From an uncultured Clostridia bacterium (GTDB lineage: Bacteria > Bacillota > Clostridia > Oscillospirales > Acutalibacteraceae): a DNA stretch of 42,537 nt. The stretch's first letter is position 1; each line of letters starts with the position of its first letter. The translations under genes and the position numbers were made by a program. The notes below the pieces were generated by a model. That model saw only the letters and a program-made list of their open reading frames with translations. It was not told the origin of the DNA and ran no database searches. The stretch covers positions 1 to 42,537 of the forward strand of contig CANQDR010000022.1 of NCBI GenBank assembly GCA_947593615.1, written 5' to 3'. Positions 25,888 to 33,457 of this stretch are shown here, piece after piece.

Positions 25888-28350
25888 CTATTTCTTAGTA
25901 ATAGTAAGTGCTCCTGTCGTTTTGTTAAAGCTGAAATCATATGTACCGCCGGATGCAACCAGTGTTACATTAGATTTATAAGAACTCTTAAGCACTTTTG
26001 TACCCTTATCAATAAATCTTTCACCAAGTGTATATGCTACACCATAATTATAAATCTTAAATGAATATGTGCCTTCATCAAGTTTTATAGAGCCTGTTGC
26101 AATATTGCTTTCTCCGCCGTTATCATTAAGTACAAAGTTGATGTCACCCGATACGTGTACATCGTCATTTGCCTCATCTTTGCTTGGAGCAAAACCAACT
26201 TGCAGTCTGTTTGTAGCTGTGTTTAAAGTAAAGGTATATGTTCCGCCTGTTGCAATAAGCGTACAGCTGCTCTTATACTTGCTGTTAAATGAAAGTGAGC
26301 CTACAGTAGTGTCGTTTATAACTTTGCTGTAACCGTACTCAACATTTCCAATGGAAAGTCTAAATGTATAGCTGCCTGCCTCAAGATAAGAAGAACCGAT
26401 TGAAAGAGTCTTGCCCGGTACAGGAGTTAAAATTGTATGGAGGTCGCCAATGAGATATTCATTAGGCAATGTACTATCATACTTTACAACAAGTGTATCT
26501 GTATCTGTATTTACCTGGAAAGTATATGTGCCGCCAGAAGCATTAAGTGTACAGAAACTCTTGAAAGTGTTCTTAAATGTTAAGCCAGATGTTTTGTCTG
26601 TAAAAGTTTTTCCGTAACCGAGAAGTGTACCTTTATTATCAAGCTTAAACTGATATGTTCCCGGCTGAAGAGCAATTGTGCCAAGTAACTTATCTGTGCC
26701 TGCCGGTGAAAGCTTTAACTGGAAGCTGTCGCTTATTACATAGTAACCGTCTGTAGGAACGTCCGGATCAACGGGCTGTGTTGGTGTTGTTGAAGGTTCA
26801 GTCGGCTGTGTTGGTGCTGTTGAAGGTTCAGTCGGTTCTGTTGTCGGCTCTGTCGTTTCAACAGGAATTGTAGGAACTGTGTCTGCTTCATATGAAAGTG
26901 TGAGTGTATCATCATCATTTACAACAAGTGTAAATTTAACCTCACCTGCAGGTACCATCAGCTTGTCTGCTGTTGCGTCAAGTTTTTCTGTATTGTAGAG
27001 GGTAACCGTATTTACAATACCCGGCCATCCGTCTGTCATATACCATGATGCATTACCTGTTGTTTTAACTGCTACATAGCTTGCCTGATCAAATGTGACT
27101 GTAAGTTCGCCGTCAACAAACTTATAATCGCCCATATTCTCAAAGTCTTCTTCACAACCATAGTTCTCGCCATTGATATATCCAAAGAGATAATAGTCAA
27201 CATCGGTTGGTTTTGTTGGATCTACAACCGGATTCGAAGGATCATCAGAAGCAACTACAGTTTGTTTTGCAGTTACCTCGCCTTCTTTTGTTTTAAAATC
27301 ATATTTTGAAATATCAATTGTAAGTGTAACTGTTGAACCGTTTGAAGCTACTGTAAGTTTTGAGTTGTCTGAACTGTTAAAGTAGCCCTCAACTGTCCAG
27401 TTGTATGTATATGAACCATTTGCAATAAACTTGTATTCATAAGTACCGGCAGGAACATTTTCAAAAGTAATTGACCATACTCCGTTACCCATATCAGTCA
27501 TTTTGTTTTCTTCCGCTGTAGGATCCCAGTTCTTGCCGTTCATAAACGAATTGCCTGCTTTACCGTCACCTACGACAGACATATACTCAAATGTAAAATC
27601 ACCAAGGGCGTCAGAAATAACTTTTATTTCTTTAGTTTTTGAATTAAAGGTAATTGTTACATCTGCTGCAACGCTGAGATTAATGTCATAGTTTGATGTT
27701 CCGTTGCCCCAACAGTTGTCCCATGTGCCGTCTGTAACCTTGAAAGAATGAGAACCGGCAGGAACATTTTTAAATGTAATTTCATAAATTCCGTCGCCGT
27801 CTTCATCAGACATAGGATTTTGTGTAGGGTCCCAACTAACTCCGGTAAGCTCTTCGTCGCCTGCAACAGTATAATCATAATCCGGAACAGGTTCTGGTCC
27901 CTGTGTAGGTGTCTGTCCAGGTACAAAATTACTCCATGTGCCGCCGCCTTTATCCCAAGTACCACTAGCAACGGTATAGCAATTCATACCGTCCGGGATA
28001 TCAAGATCAGATGTCTGATTCCATTTGGTTTCCCAGCTATTTTCTTTTGTTCCGGGATTCATTCTGCAGAAAATAATTTTGTCCCATTCACCCTCGGGCA
28101 CAGTAGCCGAATAATATCCGTCTTTGTCGCTATCACTCATATCTACCCATTGATTAGTGCCGCCAACGAATACATAGACTGCAAAACGTGCACTGCTTTG
28201 TGTCCAGTTAGAGTTTGGTTTCAGATAAACAACTTTTGTTCCGTCTGAAACTGCAGCTGCTGACGCGCTTATACCTGTAACGCACATACTGAATACCAGC
28301 ATTAATGCAACAAGCAAAGCAGTAAATTTTTTAAATGTCTTTGTTTTCAT
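25888..28350 (-). CDS. Secreted multimodular starch-binding-like protein
   Basis: The 820 residues carry a signal peptide (cleavage near 30-33) and no catalytic domain that I can see. Visible modules, in order, are: a CBM26-like module (about 38-142, aromatic-rich, ending GTWDKGGGTWSNF); two modules resembling the X25 domains of amylases and pullulanases (about 158-247 and 251-360, each with NWDPT/SWDPT and NVPAG); and a module beginning YYLFGYINGENY (about 385-490) like those of Ruminococcus starch-adherence proteins. A Thr/Pro/Glu linker (about 490-535) leads to three homologous beta-rich repeats of about 95 residues (537-820). Module names come from memory of the families and need a profile search. 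The repeats match those of the upstream gene almost exactly. No sorting signal or dockerin is present. AAAGGAGGA fixes the start. Confidence 0.9.
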   Translation of the reverse strand: MKTKTFKKFTALLVALMLVFSMCVTGISASAAAVSDGTKVVYLKPNSNWTQSSARFAVYVFVGGTNQWVDMSDSDKDGYYSATVPEGEWDKIIFCRMNPGTKENSWETKWNQTSDLDIPDGMNCYTVASGTWDKGGGTWSNFVPGQTPTQGPEPVPDYDYTVAGDEELTGVSWDPTQNPMSDEDGDGIYEITFKNVPAGSHSFKVTDGTWDNCWGNGTSNYDINLSVAADVTITFNSKTKEIKVISDALGDFTFEYMSVVGDGKAGNSFMNGKNWDPTAEENKMTDMGNGVWSITFENVPAGTYEYKFIANGSYTYNWTVEGYFNSSDNSKLTVASNGSTVTLTIDISKYDFKTKEGEVTAKQTVVASDDPSNPVVDPTKPTDVDYYLFGYINGENYGCEEDFENMGDYKFVDGELTVTFDQASYVAVKTTGNASWYMTDGWPGIVNTVTLYNTEKLDATADKLMVPAGEVKFTLVVNDDDTLTLSYEADTVPTIPVETTEPTTEPTEPSTAPTQPTEPSTTPTQPVDPDVPTDGYYVISDSFQLKLSPAGTDKLLGTIALQPGTYQFKLDNKGTLLGYGKTFTDKTSGLTFKNTFKSFCTLNASGGTYTFQVNTDTDTLVVKYDSTLPNEYLIGDLHTILTPVPGKTLSIGSSYLEAGSYTFRLSIGNVEYGYSKVINDTTVGSLSFNSKYKSSCTLIATGGTYTFTLNTATNRLQVGFAPSKDEANDDVHVSGDINFVLNDNGGESNIATGSIKLDEGTYSFKIYNYGVAYTLGERFIDKGTKVLKSSYKSNVTLVASGGTYDFSFNKTTGALTITKK
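25899..26740 (-). repeat. Duplicated coding block, copy in the 820-residue protein
   Basis: This block encodes the three C-terminal repeats and is paralogous to 28448-29290. Within it, 26200-26399 is identical, base for base, to 28752-28951. Identity declines on both sides and one codon is missing (GDINF against GDNINF). The lack of even synonymous change over 200 bases points to recent duplication or gene conversion. Confidence 0.93.
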
Positions 28351-28436
28351 AAATATATTCCTCCTTTATATTTTTTAGATAATTTCAAAGACACTTTTAA
28401 TTTCGTTTTTATATTAACCGTTAAACTGTTATTAAA

Positions 28437-29903
28437 TTACGCTTTTTCTATAGTAAGTGCTCCTGTCGTTTTGTTAAAGCTGAACTTATATGTGCCGCCG
28501 GATGCAACCAGTGTTACATTAGATTTATAAGAACTCTTAAGCACTTTTGTACCCTTATCAATGTATCTCTCGCCAAGTGTATATGCTACACCGTAGTTAT
28601 AAATCTTAAATGAATATGTACCTTCATTAAGTTTTACAGAGCCTGTTGCAATATTGCTTTCTCCACCGTTATCATTGAGTACAAAGTTAATGTTGTCACC
28701 TGATACGTGTACATCGTCACTTGCCTCATCTTTGCTTGGAGCAAAACCAATTTGCAGTCTGTTTGTAGCTGTGTTTAAAGTAAAGGTATATGTTCCGCCT
28801 GTTGCAATAAGCGTACAGCTGCTCTTATACTTGCTGTTAAATGAAAGTGAGCCTACAGTAGTGTCGTTTATAACTTTGCTGTAACCGTACTCAACATTTC
28901 CAATGGAAAGTCTAAATGTATAGCTGCCTGCCTCAAGATAAGAAGAACCGACTGAAAGAGTCTTGCCCGGTACAGGAGTTAAAATTGTATGGAGATCGCC
29001 GATAAGATACTCCTTAGCCAATGTACTGTTATATTTTACAACAAGTGTATCTGTATCAGTATTTAACTGGAAAGTATATGTACCGCCTGTTGCTTTAAGA
29101 GTACAGGAACTATTGTAAGTACTCTTGAATGTCAAACCTGACGTAGTGTTTGTAAATGTTTTGCCATAACCAAGAAGTTTACCTGACTTGTTAATCTTAA
29201 AGCTATATGTTCCGGGCTGAAGCGATATTACACCGTTTACTTTATTAGTGCCGCATGATGAAAGCTTAAGGTTAAAGCTATCGCTTGTGATAGAATATTC
29301 ATCCGTATTCACAGGTTCACCGATAATTTTGCCTTCTGCCGAAAAGCTGAAGTCATTTTTCATAATATCGCCGTAATATACAAGGTCAATATCCTGTCCG
29401 TTTGCAATGTCATCATAACTTTTTGCAGTTGTAGCTGTAATAACATCTACATTAAGATTTACATTTGTATTTCCGCTTCCAATAATATCAAAGGTTACGG
29501 TAAAGAAAACGCCCTTAGTTGTGAAATCATAGAGGTAAAGACTGTTTGAATTAAACAAAACTTTGTTTTCACGTTTGAAATTAATCACAGTGTTTCCGTC
29601 TAATAATTTAGGCAGACAGGTTTCCTGCGTATTTGTGCTGGCTACTTTAAGAACCTTGTTGTCATAAGTAAGACCGGCCTGTAAATCAATAATTTTATTT
29701 GCAGACTGCAAATAATATGTAACCTTCAACTGCTTGTCCGAATCGGTGTAATTGTACGAAACCGAATTACAAAGATTGGAAGCGATAGTAATTGTGCCTT
29801 TCTTTGTTGCCGCTGCGCTTGCGCTGAATGATAAAGCTGTAAATGAACATAAAATCATCATAACAGCGAGCAGAACGGAAATTTGTTTTTTGAATGTTTT
29901 CAT
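28437..29903 (-). CDS. Secreted protein with cohesin-like N-terminus and shared triple repeat
   Basis: The 488 residues have a signal peptide (cleavage near ASA-AA, 28-32). A region of about 165 residues follows whose strand pattern (VTYYLQSANKIIDLQAGLTYDNKVLKV, then FFTVTFDIIGSGNTNVNLNV) looks like a cohesin-type beta sandwich. The C-terminal 285 residues are the same three repeats as in the downstream protein. The start is ATG 29903, where AAGGAG lies 8 bases upstream; an in-frame ATG at 29942 lacks a site and would add a charged extension before the signal peptide. It is the first gene of a two-gene operon with 86 bases before the next. No enzyme domain or wall anchor is visible. The cohesin reading is tentative. 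Confidence 0.9.
   Translation of the reverse strand: MKTFKKQISVLLAVMMILCSFTALSFSASAAATKKGTITIASNLCNSVSYNYTDSDKQLKVTYYLQSANKIIDLQAGLTYDNKVLKVASTNTQETCLPKLLDGNTVINFKRENKVLFNSNSLYLYDFTTKGVFFTVTFDIIGSGNTNVNLNVDVITATTAKSYDDIANGQDIDLVYYGDIMKNDFSFSAEGKIIGEPVNTDEYSITSDSFNLKLSSCGTNKVNGVISLQPGTYSFKINKSGKLLGYGKTFTNTTSGLTFKSTYNSSCTLKATGGTYTFQLNTDTDTLVVKYNSTLAKEYLIGDLHTILTPVPGKTLSVGSSYLEAGSYTFRLSIGNVEYGYSKVINDTTVGSLSFNSKYKSSCTLIATGGTYTFTLNTATNRLQIGFAPSKDEASDDVHVSGDNINFVLNDNGGESNIATGSVKLNEGTYSFKIYNYGVAYTLGERYIDKGTKVLKSSYKSNVTLVASGGTYKFSFNKTTGALTIEKA
28448..29290 (-). repeat. Duplicated coding block, copy in the 488-residue protein
   Basis: This is the partner of 25899-26740. The identical core is 28752-28951. 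The two copies lie in the same orientation about 2.55 kb apart, a layout in which recombination between them would delete or fuse the genes. Confidence 0.93.
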
Positions 29904-30083
29904 TTTTAGTGCTCCTTTTTTATATATTTCTCCGTCCATCAAAACAAAAACTGTTAAGTTCTCATTCTGACGGCAATTACCCTAATACGTACACAAAAAT
30001 TGCAATATTATAATAAAATCATTCGCAATTTATTACGTCTTAATATTTGCAAAATCCGTGTAATACCACAGCTAACCGTCATT

Positions 30084-30112
30084 ATTATAGCACGCCCGAA
30101 TAAAACAAGCAA
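30084..30112 (-). promoter_or_regulatory. Promoter of the secreted-protein operon (extended -10)
   Basis: On the minus strand, TTGCTT (30112-30107), a 17-base spacer ending in TGC, and a perfect TATAAT (30089-30084) form an extended -10 promoter. The leader to the ATG at 29903 is about 175 bases, long for this window. Confidence 0.75.
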
Positions 30113-30271
30113 TTAAAGTAAATATGTATTTGTGTAAAAGATTTTAATGCAAATTATGTACAATTTTACAAATGTCTTGTCATATTCTACAATTATAAAA
30201 ATATTACTTTATGCACTCTGATTTGATTGAATTATAAACTACACAACAAAACTATATTAGACAAATAAAAC

Positions 30272-30302
30272 AGACACATCAATTATTAATATCGATGTGT
30301 CT
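30272..30302 (-). terminator. Terminator of the 8-oxoguanine glycosylase gene
   Basis: AGACACATC (30272-30280) pairs with GATGTGTCT (30294-30302). On the minus strand the stem is followed by a T-rich stretch (TGTTTTATTTG). It starts 17 bases after the stop codon. Confidence 0.75.
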
Positions 30303-30318
30303 CAAAATAATTTTATTA

Positions 30319-31155
30319 TCATTCGAATAATTCAGGGTGCATGCGGCTGAAATGGAAAATATACTGTTGAGCAATACCTGCATATTCACCAAAGTCATCT
30401 CCGCTCATACCGGGAAACAACTTTTCCAGCGCACGCTTCATCCATACATCAATCGGAAAAGCCTCTATCCTGTGCATACCGAAAAGCAATGTGCAGTCGG
30501 CAACCTTTACTCCGACTCCCGTAATTTTCATCAATTCTTTTCTAGCTTTCTCATAATCCGCTATTCTGCATTTTTCAAGGTCAACCTCACCGCTTGCTAC
30601 CTTTCGTGCCGCGTCAATGATGTAGCGGTTTCTGAATCCCGCTCTGAGGGGTGCAAGGTCGTTATCCGTCAATTCGGCTATTTTTTCTGCTGTTGGAAAA
30701 GCGAAAATGTTTTCCTCAATTTCATCTCCGAAATTTTCGCAAAGCCTTTGTACTATTCCTTTTATGCGTTTTATATTGTTGTTTTGAGATATAATAAAAG
30801 TGCAAAGAACCTCGTACGGTTCTTGCCGTAAAATTCTGATACCCGGAGCGTACTTTGCCGCCTCATTTAAAAAAGGATGTAGTTTCCTTATTTCCTCTCT
30901 TATTTTTCCATAGTCAAGACCTAAGTCAAAATAATTAAACCAGATGTTTTTAAAATCATCTTTTGTAGCATTATATATGTATAAATCACTTCCGCAGAGT
31001 TTTACGGTAACATATTTTCTAAACGCAACACCCGTAAATGAGCCGTCATCCTGCTCAACCCATCTAAAGCTCTGTCCGCAGTCAAGCGTCTGAGCAAGGT
31101 CAAGGTCAGAAACGCCACATATTTTTATATAGTTGCTTTTTTCCTCAACTTTCAT
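30319..31155 (-). CDS. ogg: 8-oxoguanine DNA glycosylase / AP lyase (OGG1 family)
   Basis: This enzyme removes 8-oxoguanine from DNA and nicks the backbone. The 278 residues contain an N-terminal beta domain with the LDCGQSFRW signature (24-32), SQNNNIKRIKG (123-133), the helix-hairpin-helix ITGVGVKVAD (211-220) with catalytic Lys217, and catalytic Asp236 in FPIDVW. This is the eukaryote-like OGG1 form that occurs in Clostridia, not MutM. AGGTGA gives the ribosome site. It stands alone, divergent from the acyltransferase gene, with its own terminator. Confidence 0.94.
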   Translation of the reverse strand: MKVEEKSNYIKICGVSDLDLAQTLDCGQSFRWVEQDDGSFTGVAFRKYVTVKLCGSDLYIYNATKDDFKNIWFNYFDLGLDYGKIREEIRKLHPFLNEAAKYAPGIRILRQEPYEVLCTFIISQNNNIKRIKGIVQRLCENFGDEIEENIFAFPTAEKIAELTDNDLAPLRAGFRNRYIIDAARKVASGEVDLEKCRIADYEKARKELMKITGVGVKVADCTLLFGMHRIEAFPIDVWMKRALEKLFPGMSGDDFGEYAGIAQQYIFHFSRMHPELFE

Positions 31156-31204
31156 AAAATAATCACCTAATATTTCTTTTTATATATTACATATCCGATA
31201 TTTA

Positions 31205-31213
31205 TGTTATAAT
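31205..31213 (+). promoter_or_regulatory. Extended -10 element before the acyltransferase gene
   Basis: TGTTATAAT at 31205-31213 is a perfect extended -10; the -35 position (TATTAC) is poor. The leader would be about 130 bases and contains a small hairpin formed by AGACT and AGTCT near 31251-31269. Confidence 0.5.
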
Positions 31214-31348
31214 ATTATTACGACAACCGACTAAACACAATATAAATTTGAGACTGCACGGGATAGTCTTAAAAACATTATCTCATACGAAAAACAGCTG
31301 CTGCAAAAAAAGATGTTTTAAAAATGAGAAATCAAAAGGAGAAAACAA

Positions 31349-32461
31349 ATGCAAAATAAAATAAGCAAAAGAGTTGTATGGCCCGATATTGCAAAAGGTA
31401 TTGGCATTTTAATTGTTGTTATTTTTCATACTTTGATTCCTAAATTAAGGGAAAATTCCGGATTTTACTTTTTATACATTTTTCTATCCACTGTACAAAT
31501 GCCGCTGTTTTTCTTTGTATCCGGATGGCTGTTTGAGATGAAATCAGATAAATACAAATCCCATAAGCTAAAGTCTATAGGCTCAAAGTTTGTCCATCTC
31601 ATGATACCATATTTTTCGTTTTCTGTCATCTATTATATTCTTATTAATATTGCGCTGAACATAAATGCGATAGCTCCTATGCTTAGTATGAGCAATGGAG
31701 GATACGAAAAATATTCATTGTCTGAATCAATTTTTCAAATTTTGACCTTTGAGGGTTCAATGGCAAAAAATCTTTGGTTTATTTACGCATTATTCATTGC
31801 CATGGCACTTAATATAATTATACCCCGAATAATGAAGCACCCGATAATGATTGCTGCACTTTTTCTTCTTCCGTATTTTCTTATGGCTGTACCGACTCCG
31901 TATATTATTACGCAGCTTTTTTTGTATATCCCCTATTTCTCGCTTGCAAGACTCCTGTTTAATAAAACTGAAGCCATCCTTGCAATGAAAAAATACACAT
32001 ATGCAATAATAACACTCATATACTTTGTCGGTTCAACTTTTTATGTTTTGGGAAAGCTAAATAAAATTTTCAGTGAAAAATGGACTTTGCTAAATATTTT
32101 GAACGTTCCTATATCAGCATTCATTGCCATTCTGGGAATATTATTTATATGCACAAGCGCAAACTACATAAGCCATACAAGGTTTTTTAATAAAGCACTT
32201 TCATATCTTGGCAAAAATTCTTTAATAATATATCTTATACACGTTCCGATTCTTACTCCGTCAGTGGTCTCTGTTATGATAAAAGTACTTCCGTCTGTTC
32301 CGCCGATATTTGACTGTCTTGCAGGTTTGATTATAGGAATAACCGTTCCCCTTTTTATATATGAGTTTATACTTAAAAGAGTGCCCGTGCTTAACACCGT
32401 CTTTTTAGGCGCACCGTTAAGAAGAAAAAATAAAAATATTGAAACGAAACCGGAGAGATAA
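31349..32461 (+). CDS. Membrane acyltransferase (acyltransferase family 3)
   Basis: The 370 residues have about ten predicted membrane segments and the family start WPDIAKGIGILIVVIFHT, in which the histidine in the first helix is the conserved catalytic candidate. MPLFFFVSGWLF follows. Family 3 enzymes (PF01757) typically O-acetylate cell-surface or exported polysaccharides. This gene is about 5.6 kb from the exopolysaccharide operon and not part of it, so whether it modifies that polymer is open. AAAGGAG precedes the ATG. The next gene starts three bases after its stop codon. Confidence 0.92.
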   Translation: MQNKISKRVVWPDIAKGIGILIVVIFHTLIPKLRENSGFYFLYIFLSTVQMPLFFFVSGWLFEMKSDKYKSHKLKSIGSKFVHLMIPYFSFSVIYYILINIALNINAIAPMLSMSNGGYEKYSLSESIFQILTFEGSMAKNLWFIYALFIAMALNIIIPRIMKHPIMIAALFLLPYFLMAVPTPYIITQLFLYIPYFSLARLLFNKTEAILAMKKYTYAIITLIYFVGSTFYVLGKLNKIFSEKWTLLNILNVPISAFIAILGILFICTSANYISHTRFFNKALSYLGKNSLIIYLIHVPILTPSVVSVMIKVLPSVPPIFDCLAGLIIGITVPLFIYEFILKRVPVLNTVFLGAPLRRKNKNIETKPER

Positions 32462-32463
32462 TT

Positions 32464-33153
32464 TTGAAAGAAACCATATGTACAATTCCGATAAATGATA
32501 TATTTATGCCTAAGGACGGCTGTCCCGTTTGCAGAATGGAGAATATGCTTGAGGAGCAGTATGTCAGATTTATTACGGGCGATGCTATGATGGAGCCTAA
32601 TATAAGAATTGAAACAAACAAAAAAGGTTTTTGCCACAGACATTTTTCAAAAATGCTTGAAAACGGACAAAAACTTCCAAATGCGCTGATTCTTGAAAGT
32701 CACTTGCAGGAAATAATCGACAGCTATATGCCCAAAAAGCTAAAAGGAAAACCGGACAGGAAACAGCTTGAGGGCATAAAAAAAGAGATAAATTCCTGCT
32801 ATGTCTGTGACAGAATAAAATGGGATATGAATCATTTTATGGCCACCGTTTTTGTTGAATGGACAAAAGGCGAGGAGTTTAGACAGCTGTATAACGAACA
32901 GCCTTTTATCTGCCTCAAACATTATTATTTTATTATGGACTGTGCAATGGCAAAAGGAGGAATTCCGTCAAAATATTTGTCTGATTTTCACGCTGAAACA
33001 GCCGCACTTACAAAAAATTATTTGCTCTCCCTCAAAGAAGATATTACTCATTTCTGCTCTATGTTTGATTACAGAAGCAGAGGGCAGGAATGGGGCACAT
33101 CGAAGGACGCAATTGAAAGAAGCATTGAATTTTTAACAGGAGAGAAACCATAA
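32464..33153 (+). CDS. DUF6062-type cysteine/histidine-rich protein
   Basis: The function is unknown. The 229 residues lack a signal peptide. They contain paired metal-ligand-like motifs: CPVCRMEN (about 20), CHRHFSKM (about 58), CYVCDRIKWD (about 112) and CLKHYYF (about 148). The same half-pattern appears twice (CPVC...CHRH and CYVC...CLKH), which suggests an internal duplication of a metal-binding unit. I believe this is the family called DUF6062 in Clostridia. The start is TTG, supported by GGAGAG six bases upstream. It is very probably co-transcribed with the acyltransferase. Confidence 0.85.
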   Translation: MKETICTIPINDIFMPKDGCPVCRMENMLEEQYVRFITGDAMMEPNIRIETNKKGFCHRHFSKMLENGQKLPNALILESHLQEIIDSYMPKKLKGKPDRKQLEGIKKEINSCYVCDRIKWDMNHFMATVFVEWTKGEEFRQLYNEQPFICLKHYYFIMDCAMAKGGIPSKYLSDFHAETAALTKNYLLSLKEDITHFCSMFDYRSRGQEWGTSKDAIERSIEFLTGEKP

Positions 33154-33155
33154 TC

Positions 33156-33190
33156 AACACTCCCGACGTAATTTATGCGCCGGGAGTGTT
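33156..33190. terminator. Hairpin between convergent genes
   Basis: AACACTCCCG (33156-33165) pairs perfectly with CGGGAGTGTT (33181-33190), and inner CG pairs extend the stem around one mismatch. It sits right after the stop of the DUF6062-type gene and before the stop of the minus-strand small gene. The T tracts are modest, so efficiency is uncertain. Confidence 0.6.
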
Positions 33191-33199
33191 ACTTGATTA

Positions 33200-33430
33200 T
33201 TAAATATCTACTTTCGCACTTTCGCCCCACACAGCAATAACAGCGTTATACTGAGCTTCGGGCAGAAATGTTTTAATCTGTTCCCTGCCGCGCTCCGAGT
33301 TCATATATGCATTTCGGATGTTTCCCCCTATCTGCATTTCCTCGCCGTTCACGTTTATATACTGCTGTCTGAGAATTGATACGCTGTCTTCAGTCAGCAT
33401 ATCAAGCGTTATTTTTTCTTTAATCTCCAT
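33200..33430 (-). CDS. Small phage-associated protein, function unknown
   Basis: The 76 residues contain the stretch INVNGEEMQIG, then RNAYMNSERGREQI and AVIAVWG. The type is familiar from genes that follow tail-fibre genes in Clostridia prophages, but I cannot name it. There is no signal peptide or membrane segment. The start has a strong AAAGGAG site five bases upstream, and the gene lies 27 bases after the fibre gene on the same strand, so the two are probably one unit. Confidence 0.75.
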   Translation of the reverse strand: MEIKEKITLDMLTEDSVSILRQQYINVNGEEMQIGGNIRNAYMNSERGREQIKTFLPEAQYNAVIAVWGESAKVDI

Positions 33431-33457
33431 AATTACTCCTTTATCTTTCCTATATCT

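Larger units (their letters stand above)
29904..30318. other. 415-bp intergenic region with long leader
   Basis: The minus-strand half holds the long leader of the secreted-protein operon. It can fold AATTGC against GCAATT (both between 30000 and 30032), and GACGG near 30077 can pair with CCGTC near 29970. I do not recognise a riboswitch. The plus-strand-proximal half (30121-30271) is plain AT-rich sequence with no gene that I can support, and the end holds the glycosylase terminator. Confidence 0.5.

Noticed and set aside
27748..28248. 166-residue open frame on the plus strand inside the starch-binding gene
   Set aside because: It is antisense to a well-supported gene with clear modules, has no ribosome site, and its protein resembles nothing.
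29904..30077. Cyclic-di-GMP or cobalamin riboswitch in the long leader
   Set aside because: None of the conserved core sequences of those classes that I know is present.
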